Of a stretch of 64,000 nt of DNA, positions 1 to 12,579 are shown piece after piece. The notes beneath the pieces are model-generated. The model did no database searches. It was not told the DNA's origin and was given only the letters and a program-made list of their open reading frames with translations. A program made the translations under genes and the position numbers. Source of the DNA: Boswellia sacra (Eukaryota > Streptophyta > Magnoliopsida > Sapindales > Burseraceae); the NCBI GenBank assembly GCA_013180625.2, contig SNVD02005099.1, positions 62,001-126,000 of the forward strand. The letters run 5' to 3'. Each line of letters opens with the position of its first letter. Within the stretch, counting starts at the first letter, position 1.

Positions 1-315
1 CATTACAAAATCCAAAAACTTTCATCTTTCTGCATTAGATAACATCGGAAAGCTAGTCCATTGTAAATTTAAGAGAATGAATGAAGGAAACGCAATAAAA
101 AATTCTTATCGCTGCATTTACATACTTCAAGAATGCTCAAACATTTTTTTTTCAACTTTTTTTTTTTTCATATACAAACTTAGATGAGCTTACTTACTCA
201 TCCAAATCCGAACACCTCGACTTCAAATTTTGTTTGCTGGTTTTTTGAGTTTGTACCACTTATCTACCCTAGTCGTTAATAGTTATTCTAGAACTAATTC
301 CCAAATTTCACAAAT

Positions 316-356
<41 letters not shown>

Positions 357-973
357 CTTGTGACAGGTCTAGTACAAGTTTAGTTCATAGGAATTATTAC
401 CATTAGGATCATTTTTGCTACAACCTCAAGTAGAACTCATAAAAACAAGATGTTATGATAGTGGAGCTTATAAACGTAGGATTTTTATTAAAAATTTGTT
501 TCTTATTTGGTTGAATAAATGTATAACTACTTTCTAATAATAACTATCAAAGGGAGTTGTGTTATAGGGACAAAAAAAAAAAAGTTGTTAATGTTGAAAA
601 AAGCTTTTCAATGATAAAAGCTTTTTGACCAATGGATTAGTTCGACAATAAATCGATAGAAAATCTGTATCAAGTATTCTAATTTGAACTAAGTTAGCAT
701 TATATTCTCAAACCGCATGAATAATAGCTGAGATGGGGATCTAGACTGATGCAGAGTTTAAAGTATCAGTGAAATATTTGAGATACATGAAATCACAAGA
801 GATATTAAAACCAAACACAAGGAGAATCTGAAAATTTCTTGCATATAATTTATTTCGATGCCAAAAAAGCGAACATGAGAAATACATGCAACAAGATACA
901 ACTTCATAGAACAACCATCCAAGGCATATATAGTAGCACAATAGTGCTACTTGCCTTTGCTAGTGCAGATTCT
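1..973. other. AT-rich 3' flank of the first GST gene
   Basis: No coding region is convincing here. The part just before position 974 is the 3' UTR and downstream flank of the minus-strand GST gene. The rest is AT-rich spacer with homopolymer runs and one dinucleotide microsatellite. Short open frames at 741-941 and 951-1142 lack homology-like features, and the second is antisense to GST exon 2. Confidence 0.6.
321..350. repeat. (AT)15 microsatellite
   Basis: Uninterrupted AT dinucleotide run of 30 bases, seen directly. Probably length-polymorphic. Confidence 0.95.
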
Positions 974-1826
<853 letters not shown>

Positions 1827-2178
1827 TTAAATTGCTGATAATCAAAGATTCTAGAAATGATGGTTTCCCAAGAAAAGTGGAAGTTTGATTGTTTATTTTA
1901 TCAGAATGATTACAGGGTCGGTTTAGCTTTCACAGCTTGCAAGTTCTTATAGTGGCCTGGCCTATTTATGACATATTTTGATAAGAGACAGGATAAATAT
2001 GTAAAGCCTTTAGCAGCATCCTACTTTGTTGGGAAAAGTTTGTAGAGTATTGATGCTAAAGAATTCATCACAAAATGGTTGCATATACATGAAGTCCCAC
2101 CCATAATTGAGAAATATATACAATCAGAGGCAATGTGACAAATTTATTGAATTTAAAAGAGAAATAATGAGGTGATAA

Positions 2179-2436
2179 CTAGTTTAGGATAAACATACCA
2201 GCTTCAACTATACTAGACTTGACATAATCTTCATCAATTTCATTGCTCTTCTCAGCCATTTTACTCTTGAGCTTGAACTTCTGAGCCACTTTACTGTTGC
2301 TACCACGCTTTGCCCACGACCCACTTCTCAAAATTCGACTCCTCATTAAGGGTATATTGACCGGAAAACTGTAAGCTCCAGCTTGTTTCGCCGCCGCAGC
2401 AGCGGGAGGAATTACTGGTGCTTTTAGTGAACCCAT
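2179..2436 (-). CDS. Unrecognised first exon of a truncated or partial gene
   Basis: Open frame of 85 codons starting MGSLKAPVIPP, rich in Ala, Lys, Ser and Arg, with a basic middle (FKLKSKMAEKS). It could be an organelle-targeting or disordered N-terminus. Codon use looks more gene-like than the surrounding AT-rich DNA. Near its end a good donor (GAAGCTG|GTATGT, about 2191-2200) would end the exon after IVEAG. The sequence upstream (about 2520-2640) is less AT-rich and looks like a 5' UTR. No matching second exon is visible before the GST at 1814, so it is either a relic of a gene cut by the GST duplications or an orphan exon. I do not recognise the family. Confidence 0.4.
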   Translation of the reverse strand: MGSLKAPVIPPAAAAAKQAGAYSFPVNIPLMRSRILRSGSWAKRGSNSKVAQKFKLKSKMAEKSNEIDEDYVKSSIVEAGMFILN

Positions 2437-4752
2437 GCTGTTAACAAAGCAAAAACAAAGTAATGAGAAATCAAAATATGTAACAAGAGGTTCTCAATTA
2501 TGCGCAATCGTAAGATTCTTTTTCAATTTGAAGCCAATGTCGTCTCTGGAATAACCTCTTAGTCGAGCCAAAACAGAGACGAAACAGAGAGGCAGAGTCA
2601 AAGGCTCACGCATCGTTTTGTTTTGTATTGTAGGGTTTTGCACTCACAAAATTTTTTTTATTACCTAAATATTCATATAATATATAAAACGCTTGAAACA
2701 AATGATTTTAAAAAAAAAAAAATTATCCGTTACTTTGATGAAAGAATAAAAAAGTAGTTGATCAAAAAGTAAGAAAGGGGTTGCAGTGAGCTTTCGATTT
2801 GGGCAAAAGCCGGGACAACTACGCAATTTACTAAAAAACTATTTATACCTTTTGTTGCAGTTAATTTTTGTAATAATAATTATTAATTTCTTGAGAGTGT
2901 ATATTAAAAAAAATCAAAATTAGTTTATAGAAAAGTGGGTATAGAAAATTAAGTGTCTGCTTATAAATTTTTTATTTTTATTTTTAAATTAATAATTTAT
3001 TATTGATATTGAATTTTCTTAAATTTTAAAATTAATATAAGACTAATATTGATTTGAAATGTATTGCTTAATGTTGATTTTTAGAAAATATTTTACAAAA
3101 TTAAAAAAGTTTTTTTGGAAATGCAGTTGCTCTATTTAACATTTTTAGTCATTCAAGTGGCATGTTTAGATTATGAAATTATTTCAATAACCTCAATCGA
3201 GTTGCCTAAAAAATAACAATTTGTATTTTGTGCCATGATTATTTACACACATTATTTTCATTAAACTCAAAAATTTCATAATTTTATAGTTTACAAATAA
3301 ATTAAAATGATTTTTTTTTCAAAAAAAAAAAGAGAGAGGTTGCTCAATTAGTGGATATTACGCAATCTTATTAGTTTCTTGAGGAGGTGGAGGTCCATCC
3401 ATCAGGTGGATTTCCCCTTCAATTGGACCAAAGATGGCAAGTCCATAAGCATTGCTGGCCCATTTAAGTTTTTTTTTTAAATAATGTGCACACCACTAAA
3501 TACGAATCTTCAACAATGTGCACAAAATGAAACATGGAAGAATTCTTGACAATGTACATCACATGAATATATTTCATGCTTATTACAACCAATAAAAAAT
3601 AATAAAGAAAAATGACCTTATTTTTTTTTAAACTAATTCATTTCAAATTAAAAAAAATTCTGCTTGGTTTTGAATGTCATTTTCCATTGTTAAGAATGTT
3701 CAACAAAGTTATAAACAAATAAATGTATGATGACATGTAATTATCCAATAATTTGAACTTTTACGTTTGTTCTAAATAAAGGATTCATCTTTATTTGGAA
3801 TTTATGGACCCACAGAGTAGTAATAGAATTCTTAACTTGTAATTAGAAAAATATATTTTTATTATATAGTTTATTAAATCTTCTTGAAAATTAATTTAAT
3901 TTATTTTAGAAAGTGATAAAAAATCGAGTTTTTTCTTATCTTTTTTTTTGTTTTAATTATGGTGTAGAAAAACATGATTTTATGTAATTAAAAAACATAG
4001 AATATGCGATAAACAAGCTGATTTTTTTTTCATTTTAACAGAATAATAATTAAATAGAAGATATTTTTAAGAAAAATTAGCATTTTAGTTAGTTAAATCG
4101 ACAATATACTCCTCTATATATGTATATTCATCTTACAAAATTCAACTATTCCTATAAAACAATAGTACATTAACTAATCATTTTGTAAAACCATTCAAGA
4201 TTGCAAACATCGTCCTAATATTCCTATTAGAAAACTTCTTATTGTCGTAAGATCACAAACACTCACTATACAAAAGTGCAAAGATTGGGATTTACTTCCC
4301 GCAAGAACACATCACTCATGGCTGAGATGCACAACGTTCCCATTTCAAATTTGATATGGAGACAGATGATTTTGTGAACCAACAAAAAAATCAGTACGTT
4401 AATCATCCATTTTAAAGTTAATTATTTATTAATATTAACATTAATACTAACATATAGACATTACAAAAGAGCTTAAAACCAAACACAAGGACACAAACGG
4501 AAATGTACTCGTTTGGAGTTTATTCATTAAGACAGGAAATGCACAAAAACAGAGCTTACTAGCTTATAGAGAAAGCATACAAGAGAATCCCAAACAAACA
4601 ACTACATGACTCATGACACAACGTACCAATTATACTCCGAACCACAGTTGCAAGATGGTGCTTGCCAAATTAGAAACAAATAATACTCGAGGACACGATC
4701 CTACAGGGCAAACACACCAGCACGATGGTGCTAGCTTGTTACCTTAAATTTT
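2437..4752. other. Duplicated intergenic spacer between GST copies 1 and 2
   Basis: No gene seen. About 2660-2930 is one member of a repeat family found again at 5865-6130 and twice in tandem at 19995-20442 (shared run: gaaacaaatga, then ttactttg and gggcaaaagcc). About 2960-3500 matches the spacers at 13080-14200 and 21450-23500 but lacks the solo LTR present there, so it keeps the uninserted state. About 3840-4750 is the 3' flank and 3' UTR of GST copy 2, paralogous to 16390-17241 and 61580-62384. Confidence 0.7.
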
Positions 4753-6246
<1,494 letters not shown>

Positions 6247-6516
6247 TGTTGAGAAATTTGCACTATTCGCGGAAGCGATCTATCCAAGATCTTAACAGAA
6301 TTATGATAAAATAACGAGCAAAAAAAAAAAAAGCCAAGAAAATTAAACAAGAGAAACGACACTAGATTTATAATGGTTCGGCCAATCAAGCCTACATCCA
6401 TTTTGGAGATCTCAATAACAGCTTTATCTAATCAATAATATAGAAGATTACAAGAATACAAGCAACAACTACAAAGATTTCAAGCTTTACAGCCTTCCAT
6501 ATATATACCCCAAGAT

Positions 6517-6526
6517 AATTATCAAT
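6517..6526. repeat. 10-bp target-site duplication (left) of the MuDR-like element
   Basis: aattatcaat abuts the left terminus and recurs at 12580-12589 next to the right terminus. The paralogous empty site near 20923-20932 has a single diverged copy (aatcaccaat), so this is a true target duplication. Confidence 0.92.
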
Positions 6527-6662
6527 GGGCTAATCACACAGAGCCCCCTAGGTTTTGGCTTAATTTCATCTAGAAACACTGTTTGTCACTTTTCATCATA
6601 CGGTATCTTGACTTTTTTAAAATTCATCATAGACACCCCTTCCGTCAGTTTTGCCGTTAAGT
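6527..6662 (+). repeat. Left terminal inverted repeat of the MuDR-like element
   Basis: Reads gggctaatcacacagagccc at its start and runs to gccgttaagt. It matches the reverse complement of 12442-12579 with only a few substitutions and small indels by eye. Confidence 0.93.
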
Positions 6663-7042
6663 GACATCAGATTTCGTCACATTTCCATCCATAAAATACA
6701 ATTTTACCAAAATGGCCTCAACTTTAGTTTGACAAAACTTGTATAAAATAAAATAATCAGTGCAAGTTCAAATGACGATTCTGCCCTTGTAGTCAGCTTA
6801 ATACTGTTACGAAGTTGACGCTTAAACTAGGGAAATTACTTTGTTGCCCTTAAAATTTGAATTTAAGTTAATACACGTTGCAGTAGCCGTTGGAATGCAA
6901 CCGTTTATACAGCAAGCCAAACGTGTATTGGGCACCATAAAATGAAGACAAACCCAGCAAATGAAACACACAAAAAGCAAAAAAATAAAAACAAAACAAA
7001 CCTAAACTCACAACAAACCAACACAGCAATTCATCAACAGCA

Positions 7043-7250
7043 GGTCAAAACTTGAAAAACACAAAAGCAGTTATCAAGAGTAGTTCATCCACATGAGTGC
7101 AACCCAATAGGTCAGAACTTGAAAAACACAGAAGCAGTTATCAACAACAGTTCATCCACATGAGTGCAAGGCAAGAGGTCAAAACTTGAAAAACACAGAA
7201 GCAGTTATCAACAGCAGTTCATCCACATGAGTGCAAGCCAACGGGTAAGA
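7043..7250. repeat. 67-bp subterminal tandem repeat, about 3 units
   Basis: Units start at 7043, 7110, 7177 and 7244 with the phrase ggtcaaaacttgaaaaacac or a close variant, giving an exact 67-bp period. They lie between the left TIR and the GRF gene, and degenerate pieces continue to about 7350. The position suggests a transposase-binding or promoter/5'-UTR region, but that is inference. Confidence 0.9.
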
Positions 7251-7390
7251 ACTTTAAAAAAACAAAGGCAATTGCGAAAAAAAACACAGAAGCAGTTCAT
7301 CAACAAAACCAGCACAGAAGCAGAAGCAGTTCTTGAGCAACAGGTCAGAACTTCAGATTGCAAAGCAAGAAAAGCTCAATATCCCAAAAG

Positions 7391-7978
7391 ATGAGTCAAT
7401 CAACCTCAAGGCAACAAGACAGTGGTTCAAGTAACACTTATGGCAGAAATGACATGATTAATGGCAGCTTAATAAAGTTTAAAAACAATAGATGCAAGTG
7501 TGGAACAAAAGCAGCTGTGATGATATCTGAATCAGCAAGGAATCTTGGTAAACTATATTTTGTATGCAAAACAGGAACATGCAATTATTTTCGATGGTGG
7601 GAGCCTGATAATGAAGAAGTTGACAAGTTTGAAGAATTTTGTCATGGTCAGATGGAAGAAATGGATACGAATGGTAGTGAAGCACTTATAAGTCAAATGC
7701 ATAGAGATCTAAAGCAATTGATCATGAACAATGATATTGTCATGCAAAGAACTGAAAAACTAGAGAATGCTCTAATGTCTTGCAACTTAGTAGTTTACAT
7801 TTTCATTATTCTGTTAATTGCATACCTTGTAAAGATAATGTACTGGGGAAAAAAAAAAGAAATAAAAGTTCTGTCATTGCCCAATATCATTACTTGTAAA
7901 TTAGTATCATTCTTATCAACAAAATTACAGCAAATGCATGAAGTAATGTTAAAAGACTGTGTTAAATATACAAGATAA
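7391..7978 (+). CDS. GRF-type zinc-finger protein with transmembrane helix, carried by the MULE
   Basis: 195 codons from the ATG at 7391, the first Met of an open frame that begins slightly earlier. Residues 1-28 are Ser/Gln-rich and disordered. Residues 35-72 form a GRF zinc finger: Cys35-x-Cys37, then ARNLGKLYFVC with Cys59, then Cys64 and an aromatic NYFRWW tail. Residues 77-130 are charged and probably helical or coiled. Residues 139-158 (SCNLVVYIFIILLIAYLVKI) are a transmembrane segment followed by a basic stretch. In known proteins GRF fingers bind single-stranded or structured nucleic acid. Proteins of finger-coil-TM layout are common in plant genomes, usually annotated as uncharacterised. 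Here the gene lies wholly within the TIRs, converging on the transposase, in the position of mudrB in maize MuDR but with no mudrB resemblance. Its role in transposition or membrane anchoring is unknown. Confidence 0.8.
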   Translation: MSQSTSRQQDSGSSNTYGRNDMINGSLIKFKNNRCKCGTKAAVMISESARNLGKLYFVCKTGTCNYFRWWEPDNEEVDKFEEFCHGQMEEMDTNGSEALISQMHRDLKQLIMNNDIVMQRTEKLENALMSCNLVVYIFIILLIAYLVKIMYWGKKKEIKVLSLPNIITCKLVSFLSTKLQQMHEVMLKDCVKYTR

Positions 7979-8095
7979 AGAGACATTGTCTTAAATGTTT
8001 CCTTATAGGAATCTAAAAGACTGTAATTTACAGTCTTTGTACAAAAAAACAACCCTTAACCCTATATCTGATAACAATTTTGGGTTGTTGTAAAA

Positions 8096-8872
8096 CTAAA
8101 ACCTACCTAAAAACAAAAACATTGCTTGCTGCTGGCTATCATGCGGTCTCACTGCATTCCTGGATGTGATCTTTTGCCTGCATGCATGTTTGAAGTATAC
8201 ATGATTACCAAAGAAAAGGTGAAAGCAAAAGTGATAGACAAAATCTCTAAATTTTTTACCTCTAGTTGCCATTAACATGGTTGAACCCACTGACTGCTGG
8301 GGTGGTACTGGTGCTGTTGCTGGTGGCTGACAGAATAGTGTAAATTGCCTTGTAGTTGGAGGTTGGTTGGATGCTGATAAATTAGAGCAAGTTATAAAAG
8401 ACAAATCATAAATAGATATTATACAAATATTGATAAATGCAATAAAGGTAATACTTGATGTGCCTGAATTGATTGATTGATGATATGGTATATGAGATTG
8501 CTGAAGTGATGTTGATCCAGCCTGCCTTACAGTTGGAGATTGTTGGGGTACTGGTGTAAATTGGTAGAAAGATAATAATTAGTCAAAGTTAAGGGAGATA
8601 CAAACAAGGAAAAAAGTTGCATGATTTTAATGCCAAAATGGAAATTTTTGCCCTTCATTCTTCTTAATGTCTGTGAAGCCACTGATTGCTGAGATGGTAT
8701 AAGAGGTTGTTGAGATGAGCTATGAGGGTGCTGAGATGAGCTAGCAGGTTGCTGAGATGAGCTAGCAGGTTGCTGAGATGAGCTTGGAGGTTGCTGACAT
8801 GAGCTTGGAGCTTGATGGGATGTTGTTGATGCAGATGTTGTTGATGCAACTGCTGTTGTTGATGGTCTCTGT
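8096..8872 (-). CDS. C-terminal tail exons of the MULE transposase (low complexity)
   Basis: The zinc-knuckle exon has a good donor (GCAA|GTGAGC at 8976/8975) just before its stop, so transcripts can read on into short tail exons. Candidates are about 8650-8872 (Ser/Gln/Pro repeats such as SSSQQPA, then QQSVASQ), 8455-8550 (PTVRQAGSTSLQQSHIPY), 8260-8373 (PPTTRQF then PPQQSVGS) and about 8096-8160. Two of them end in the similar phrases QQSVAS and QQSVGS, which suggests exon duplication. Such disordered Gln/Ser tails are usual in plant MULE transposases. The exact splice sites are my inference, and the first exon may use a GC donor. Confidence 0.5.
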
Positions 8873-8976
8873 CTCTGACACTTACACAACAATTACAATT
8901 ATTATAAATTGAAAATATGATAATATTTTGAAAAACAACTTCTATGCATATGACCTTATTCTGTTTTAGGGCTCAC

Positions 8977-10901
8977 TTGCAAGACCTTCTATTGTGATTG
9001 TATCCCCCACAATTTGAATATCGCATTGTGAACAAAGAGTTTGCAGGAGGGTTTTCATCAGGTGCCCTTCTTCTTGCTTTCTTAGGACTGCCTACCTTTG
9101 TCCTCCTTTTTGGAGCTTCACTTTGGTCTGGTATAGGCCTCAAGTGGTGGTTGTATGCAGCTATATACATATCTCTTGATAGTTTCTTATCCACAAACTG
9201 ATTGACCTCAATCCTCCTCTCATTTGCACAGGCTATTGCATGGACACAAGGTATTCCCGAAATCTGAAATAAACCACAAGAGCAAAATCTAGCATCTAGT
9301 CTGACAATGTAAGCTCTTCCTTTACACAGAACTTCAAACTCCAAAGCTCCACACCAATACACCTCCATGATTCTACTGAACTTGCCTCTATCACTAATTA
9401 TTTCCCTAATCCTAGGACCAATATCTAAATGCCATCCCAGGCATTCTTTATATCTGGTATTGGAAAAAAAAACAGAAATCAGTTGTTGATTATAAGGAAA
9501 TCAAATATAAACATTTCAACAATCAAAATGCACTTTTATGCCAAATAGAAAGTGAACAGAAATGGGAAGAAATAAGCATATAGAAATAGGAAATAAAGAG
9601 CAGATAACTTACTTTCTTTGCATCCTCTTCATAATCTTTCTTCTTATGTCCTCTACCATTGTCAAATATGTTTGACCTCGATGCCTATTGATCCAAGAGT
9701 TGAAGGATTCAGTGATGTTATTGGTGACATGGTCCACTTTGACTCTTTCATCAAATGCATATCTACTCCAACTATTGGCAGAGATATTTGACAGGTACTC
9801 AAATGCCTTGTAATCCACAGATTTGATCTCCTCCATGGCTGTGTGGAAGTCATTAATATTAGTAGCTTTGCATGCTCTCCAGAACAGCAACTGAAGACTT
9901 AGCCCACAGTGTCCTTTCTTGAAATTATCATACAAATGCTTTGCACAGTACCTATGAGATGCATATGGCCACTTTAAATTTAAAGAATTAAGGATTCCCT
10001 TTTGCCTATCACTCATAAAAGTCATAGGCATCCCAGGTGCATCAACCCCTCCTAAATGCTCACCTAGATGTTCAAGGAACCAATTCCAAGTTGAGCTGCA
10101 TTCCACTTCACAAATTCCTAATGTTAAGGGGTACATACCATTGTTAGCATCAATCCCCACAGCAGCCAAAAGCACTCCTCCCATTGGCCCCTTGAGATGA
10201 CATCCATCTGTACCAATAAATGGTCTACAACCTCCATTAAAACCAATCCTTTGAACTGGAAAACTAATGAAAAAGCCTTGAAATTTTGGAGGTGCAGAAA
10301 TTGACTCACAATCTGCCTTTACAAAGATAGTTGAACCAGGATTTGTTAGTCGCACTACATTGGCATACTTATGCAGTAGGTTAAGGGCTTTTTGGTGATC
10401 TTCTCCTATCACTTGAAGAGCTTTCATCTTTGCCCTGTATAATTTCTGTTTTGAAGGTTCCAACCCAAACCTTCTCTTAATATCCTTCTCTAACCACTCA
10501 ATTTCTACATTAGGATCATCTTTGATGATGTTTTCATATTGTTTGGCTATCCATATATATATGCATTCTAGAGTATTAGGCTGTTTTTCACAGTTATGAT
10601 CAGAACAAAAGCTCTTAATTTTGAAAGTTACTAAGTCTTGGGTTAAGGAGGCATGAATCCTCCATGGACAGCTAGCAGTTGTACACCTACATGTAACTCT
10701 CTGTCTCTCATTTTTTACTCTTTTCAGTACTATTTCACTCCTGATCGAATACTCTCTTAAGGCTTCTCTAAAATGGTGAATATTCTCAAAAGTCTGCCCT
10801 ACCCTAAAGATTACATTTCCATCTGTAGTTGACCTAAATAAATGTTGCCTTTGAACTCTAGCCATTCTAGCACTTCCAACCTCTTCATCTGAACTGCTCA
10901 T
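8977..10901 (-). CDS. Mutator-type (MULE) transposase, core region
   Basis: Two exons, 9613-10901 and 8977-9453, join in phase 2 (donor AAA|GTAAGT, acceptor ATACCAG), giving a continuous product of about 590 residues. Residues 26-105 form the MuDR DNA-binding domain with a C-x-C...C zinc-ligand set (TCRC...SCPW, then Cys and His). The DDE catalytic domain has Asp232 (IGTDGCHLKG), Asp298 (MSDRQKGI), a C-x2-H (YCAKH) and Glu398 (TESFNSWI). The second exon has a SWIM finger, CSC...PCVHA, and then a zinc knuckle reading YSNCGGYNHNRRSC, in which the first ligand is Tyr where the family has Cys. It would cut and join element ends in the nucleus. All three catalytic acidic residues are present. The upstream coding segment is separated from it by one in-frame TAG. 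Confidence 0.9.
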
Positions 10902-10916
10902 AATTTTATGGAAATG

Positions 10917-11309
10917 CTAACCATCACTCTGATAATAAGAGCTGTCATGTGATGACACCTCTTCACCACTTCCACTATCACTGCTCTCCCTCTCATTATT
11001 ATGACAGTTGACAAATTCTACATCAGATTCAGGCCTATAGTCTGCATCTGACTCATACTCACTTTGGCTAACAGAATGACCACCAGAATGACCAACAGAC
11101 TCTACCTCATCTTCTTCTCTATGTGACAACTCAGGTTCAACTCCTACATTTTCAACATCTTGGGACAACTCAGGTTGAGGTCCACTAGGGTTAGTAGGAT
11201 CATTTTCACCTTCATCACTCTCCCCAACATCATTTTCCCACTCATTTTCTTTTTCAGGCATCTCACATGCTAAAGGTTTAGTGTCTAATGGTGTAACCTC
11301 AACTAACAC
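10917..11309 (-). CDS. Acidic linker segment of the MULE transposase gene
   Basis: 130 codons in the same frame as the transposase core, rich in Asp, Glu and Ser (for example ESDADYRPESDVEF), so probably disordered. It is separated from the core Met by the TAG at 10917-10919 and only a few codons. In plant MULE proteins an acidic linker of this kind normally joins the N-terminal PB1-like domain to the DNA-binding domain. The TAG could be a disabling mutation, or it could be removed by splicing. An intron of about 30 nt here would be too short for plants. Confidence 0.65.
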   Translation of the reverse strand: MLVEVTPLDTKPLACEMPEKENEWENDVGESDEGENDPTNPSGPQPELSQDVENVGVEPELSHREEDEVESVGHSGGHSVSQSEYESDADYRPESDVEFVNCHNNERESSDSGSGEEVSSHDSSYYQSDG

Positions 11310-11311
11310 AG

Positions 11312-11563
11312 TTACTTCGAAAGCTTATTTTTCTGGTACTCTCTCAATACTTCTAGAAATTTGGCATCAGTGTCAATGTCTATCCTATCCCCATTCCAAG
11401 GTAAGTCAACACTAAATTTAACATCTCTATGATCATATACCCCTAGATGGCAAACCGTATTAGCTGCAGCAAACAATCCTATCTTACTGACTCTATCATA
11501 GTCAATAAGCCCAATAGGATACTCAGACTCTAAATATCTTAATGTTAAATAAATAGGATCCAT
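11312..11563 (-). CDS. PB1-like N-terminal domain of the MULE transposase gene
   Basis: 83 codons starting MDPIYLTLRY, then aromatic and acidic strands ending DTDAKFLEVLREYQKNK. This matches the PB1-like domain placed at the N-terminus of many plant MULE proteins, probably a protein-interaction module. The frame differs by one base from the acidic segment that follows. At the junction (TCGAAGTAACTG) the family sequence would continue in the other frame (VTVLVEV). That suggests a single-base loss near 11311, or a donor at AA|GTAACT leading into a short intron. Confidence 0.65.
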   Translation of the reverse strand: MDPIYLTLRYLESEYPIGLIDYDRVSKIGLFAAANTVCHLGVYDHRDVKFSVDLPWNGDRIDIDTDAKFLEVLREYQKNKLSK

Positions 11564-12441
11564 CCTATCCTACTGCCATATGTATTCATAGATACGCAAG
11601 TGTATAAGAAGAAAGTTGAAACAAATAGAGAGAGAGAGAATCTATTAGAAGTTAAGTATTAAAAACAAAATATGTATGTATACATGCAAGATATACAATA
11701 TAACATGTACAGCATGCATGCAAGATATACAATATAACAGCATGCACGCAAGATAAACATTAACCACAGTTTATACCAACACGTTATGTAATCTATCATC
11801 AATTTCTTCCATTAATTTCAAAAACCCCTAACACTTGAAAATTGAACGACCAGTTCAGAGGCTACAAACTGACCTTAAAAACTGACAAATCAAAACACAT
11901 TCAACGCATGCATGTCATTATCACATATTATGATATGAATTACCGACTTCTATTACCAAACACAAAAAGCCCCAAATTTCTCACCATTTTAGGGTTTGGA
12001 CAGAAAGATTTTGACACAAACACTGGAATAATAGTAACATCTAACAATAGCACATAAAAAACGATTAAAATATGTAGAATGACAAAAAAGAAAACCATCA
12101 GCTATAGAGTTCAGAAGTTTCGTATGTTTGCAACGTTTCACTACCAATACAAACAAACAGACACTTCTGAAACTTACAATAACACTTACTGAATCACTAA
12201 TCCAAGTGCTGCACGAACTTCCTCCAGTCGAAAATGGTTATGGGTCAGCTTTCTGTCCAGCAGAAGACAGCGAAGGGTCGCGCCAAGAGGAACTGGAAAT
12301 GGCCACGAAGTGGGGACAAGGACAATCGCAGAAAGCTAAAAAAATAACAAGGTGGGGTTATTTTATTCGATACTTTATTTATTGTTGACCAAATTATTAA
12401 AATGACTCTTTTAGCCCTATTCATTCCATTTATTTACATAT
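11564..12441. promoter_or_regulatory. 5' region of the MULE transposase gene
   Basis: No convincing protein. It lies between the right TIR and the transposase start, so it should hold the transposase promoter and 5' leader. It contains imperfect repeats of a unit reading gcatgcaagatatacaatataaca (about 11680-11760). The plus-strand open frame at 12128-12388 has no recognisable motif and is probably leader sequence read in the wrong direction. Confidence 0.45.
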
Positions 12442-12579
12442 ACTTAACGGCAAAACTGACGGAAGGGGTGTCCATGATGAATTTTAAAAAAGTCAGGGAT
12501 ACCGTATGATGAAAAGTGACAAACAATGTTTTTGGATAAAATTAAGCCAAAACCTAGGGGGGATCTGTGTGATTAGCCC
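12442..12579 (-). repeat. Right terminal inverted repeat of the MuDR-like element
   Basis: Reverse complement begins gggctaatcacacagatccc and tracks the left TIR to gccgttaagt. It is followed directly by the second aattatcaat target copy at 12580-12589. Confidence 0.93.

Larger units (their letters stand above)
6527..12579. mobile_element. MuDR-like (MULE) DNA transposon with two convergent genes, 6053 bp
   Basis: Complete element. Its terminal inverted repeats start GGGCTAATCACACAGA and are about 136-138 bp long (6527-6662 and 12442-12579). It is flanked by a perfect 10-bp duplication. The minus strand holds a Mutator-type transposase gene (about 8096-11563). The plus strand holds a GRF zinc-finger/transmembrane gene (7391-7978), so the two genes converge. 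A 67-bp tandem array lies inside the left end. The element sits inside a solo-LTR-like sequence. Only a one-base frame slip near 11310 and one TAG at 10917-10919 interrupt the transposase gene, so it is nearly autonomous or recently was. Confidence 0.93.

Noticed and set aside
8664..8849. His/Gln/Leu-rich minus-strand frame in the MULE tail
   Set aside because: Alternative reading of the Ser/Gln/Pro tail exon; the SSSQQPA frame is the one seen in related transposases.
12128..12388. Plus-strand frame near the right TIR of the MuDR-like element
   Set aside because: No recognisable domain and it lies in the transposase 5' region on the opposite strand.
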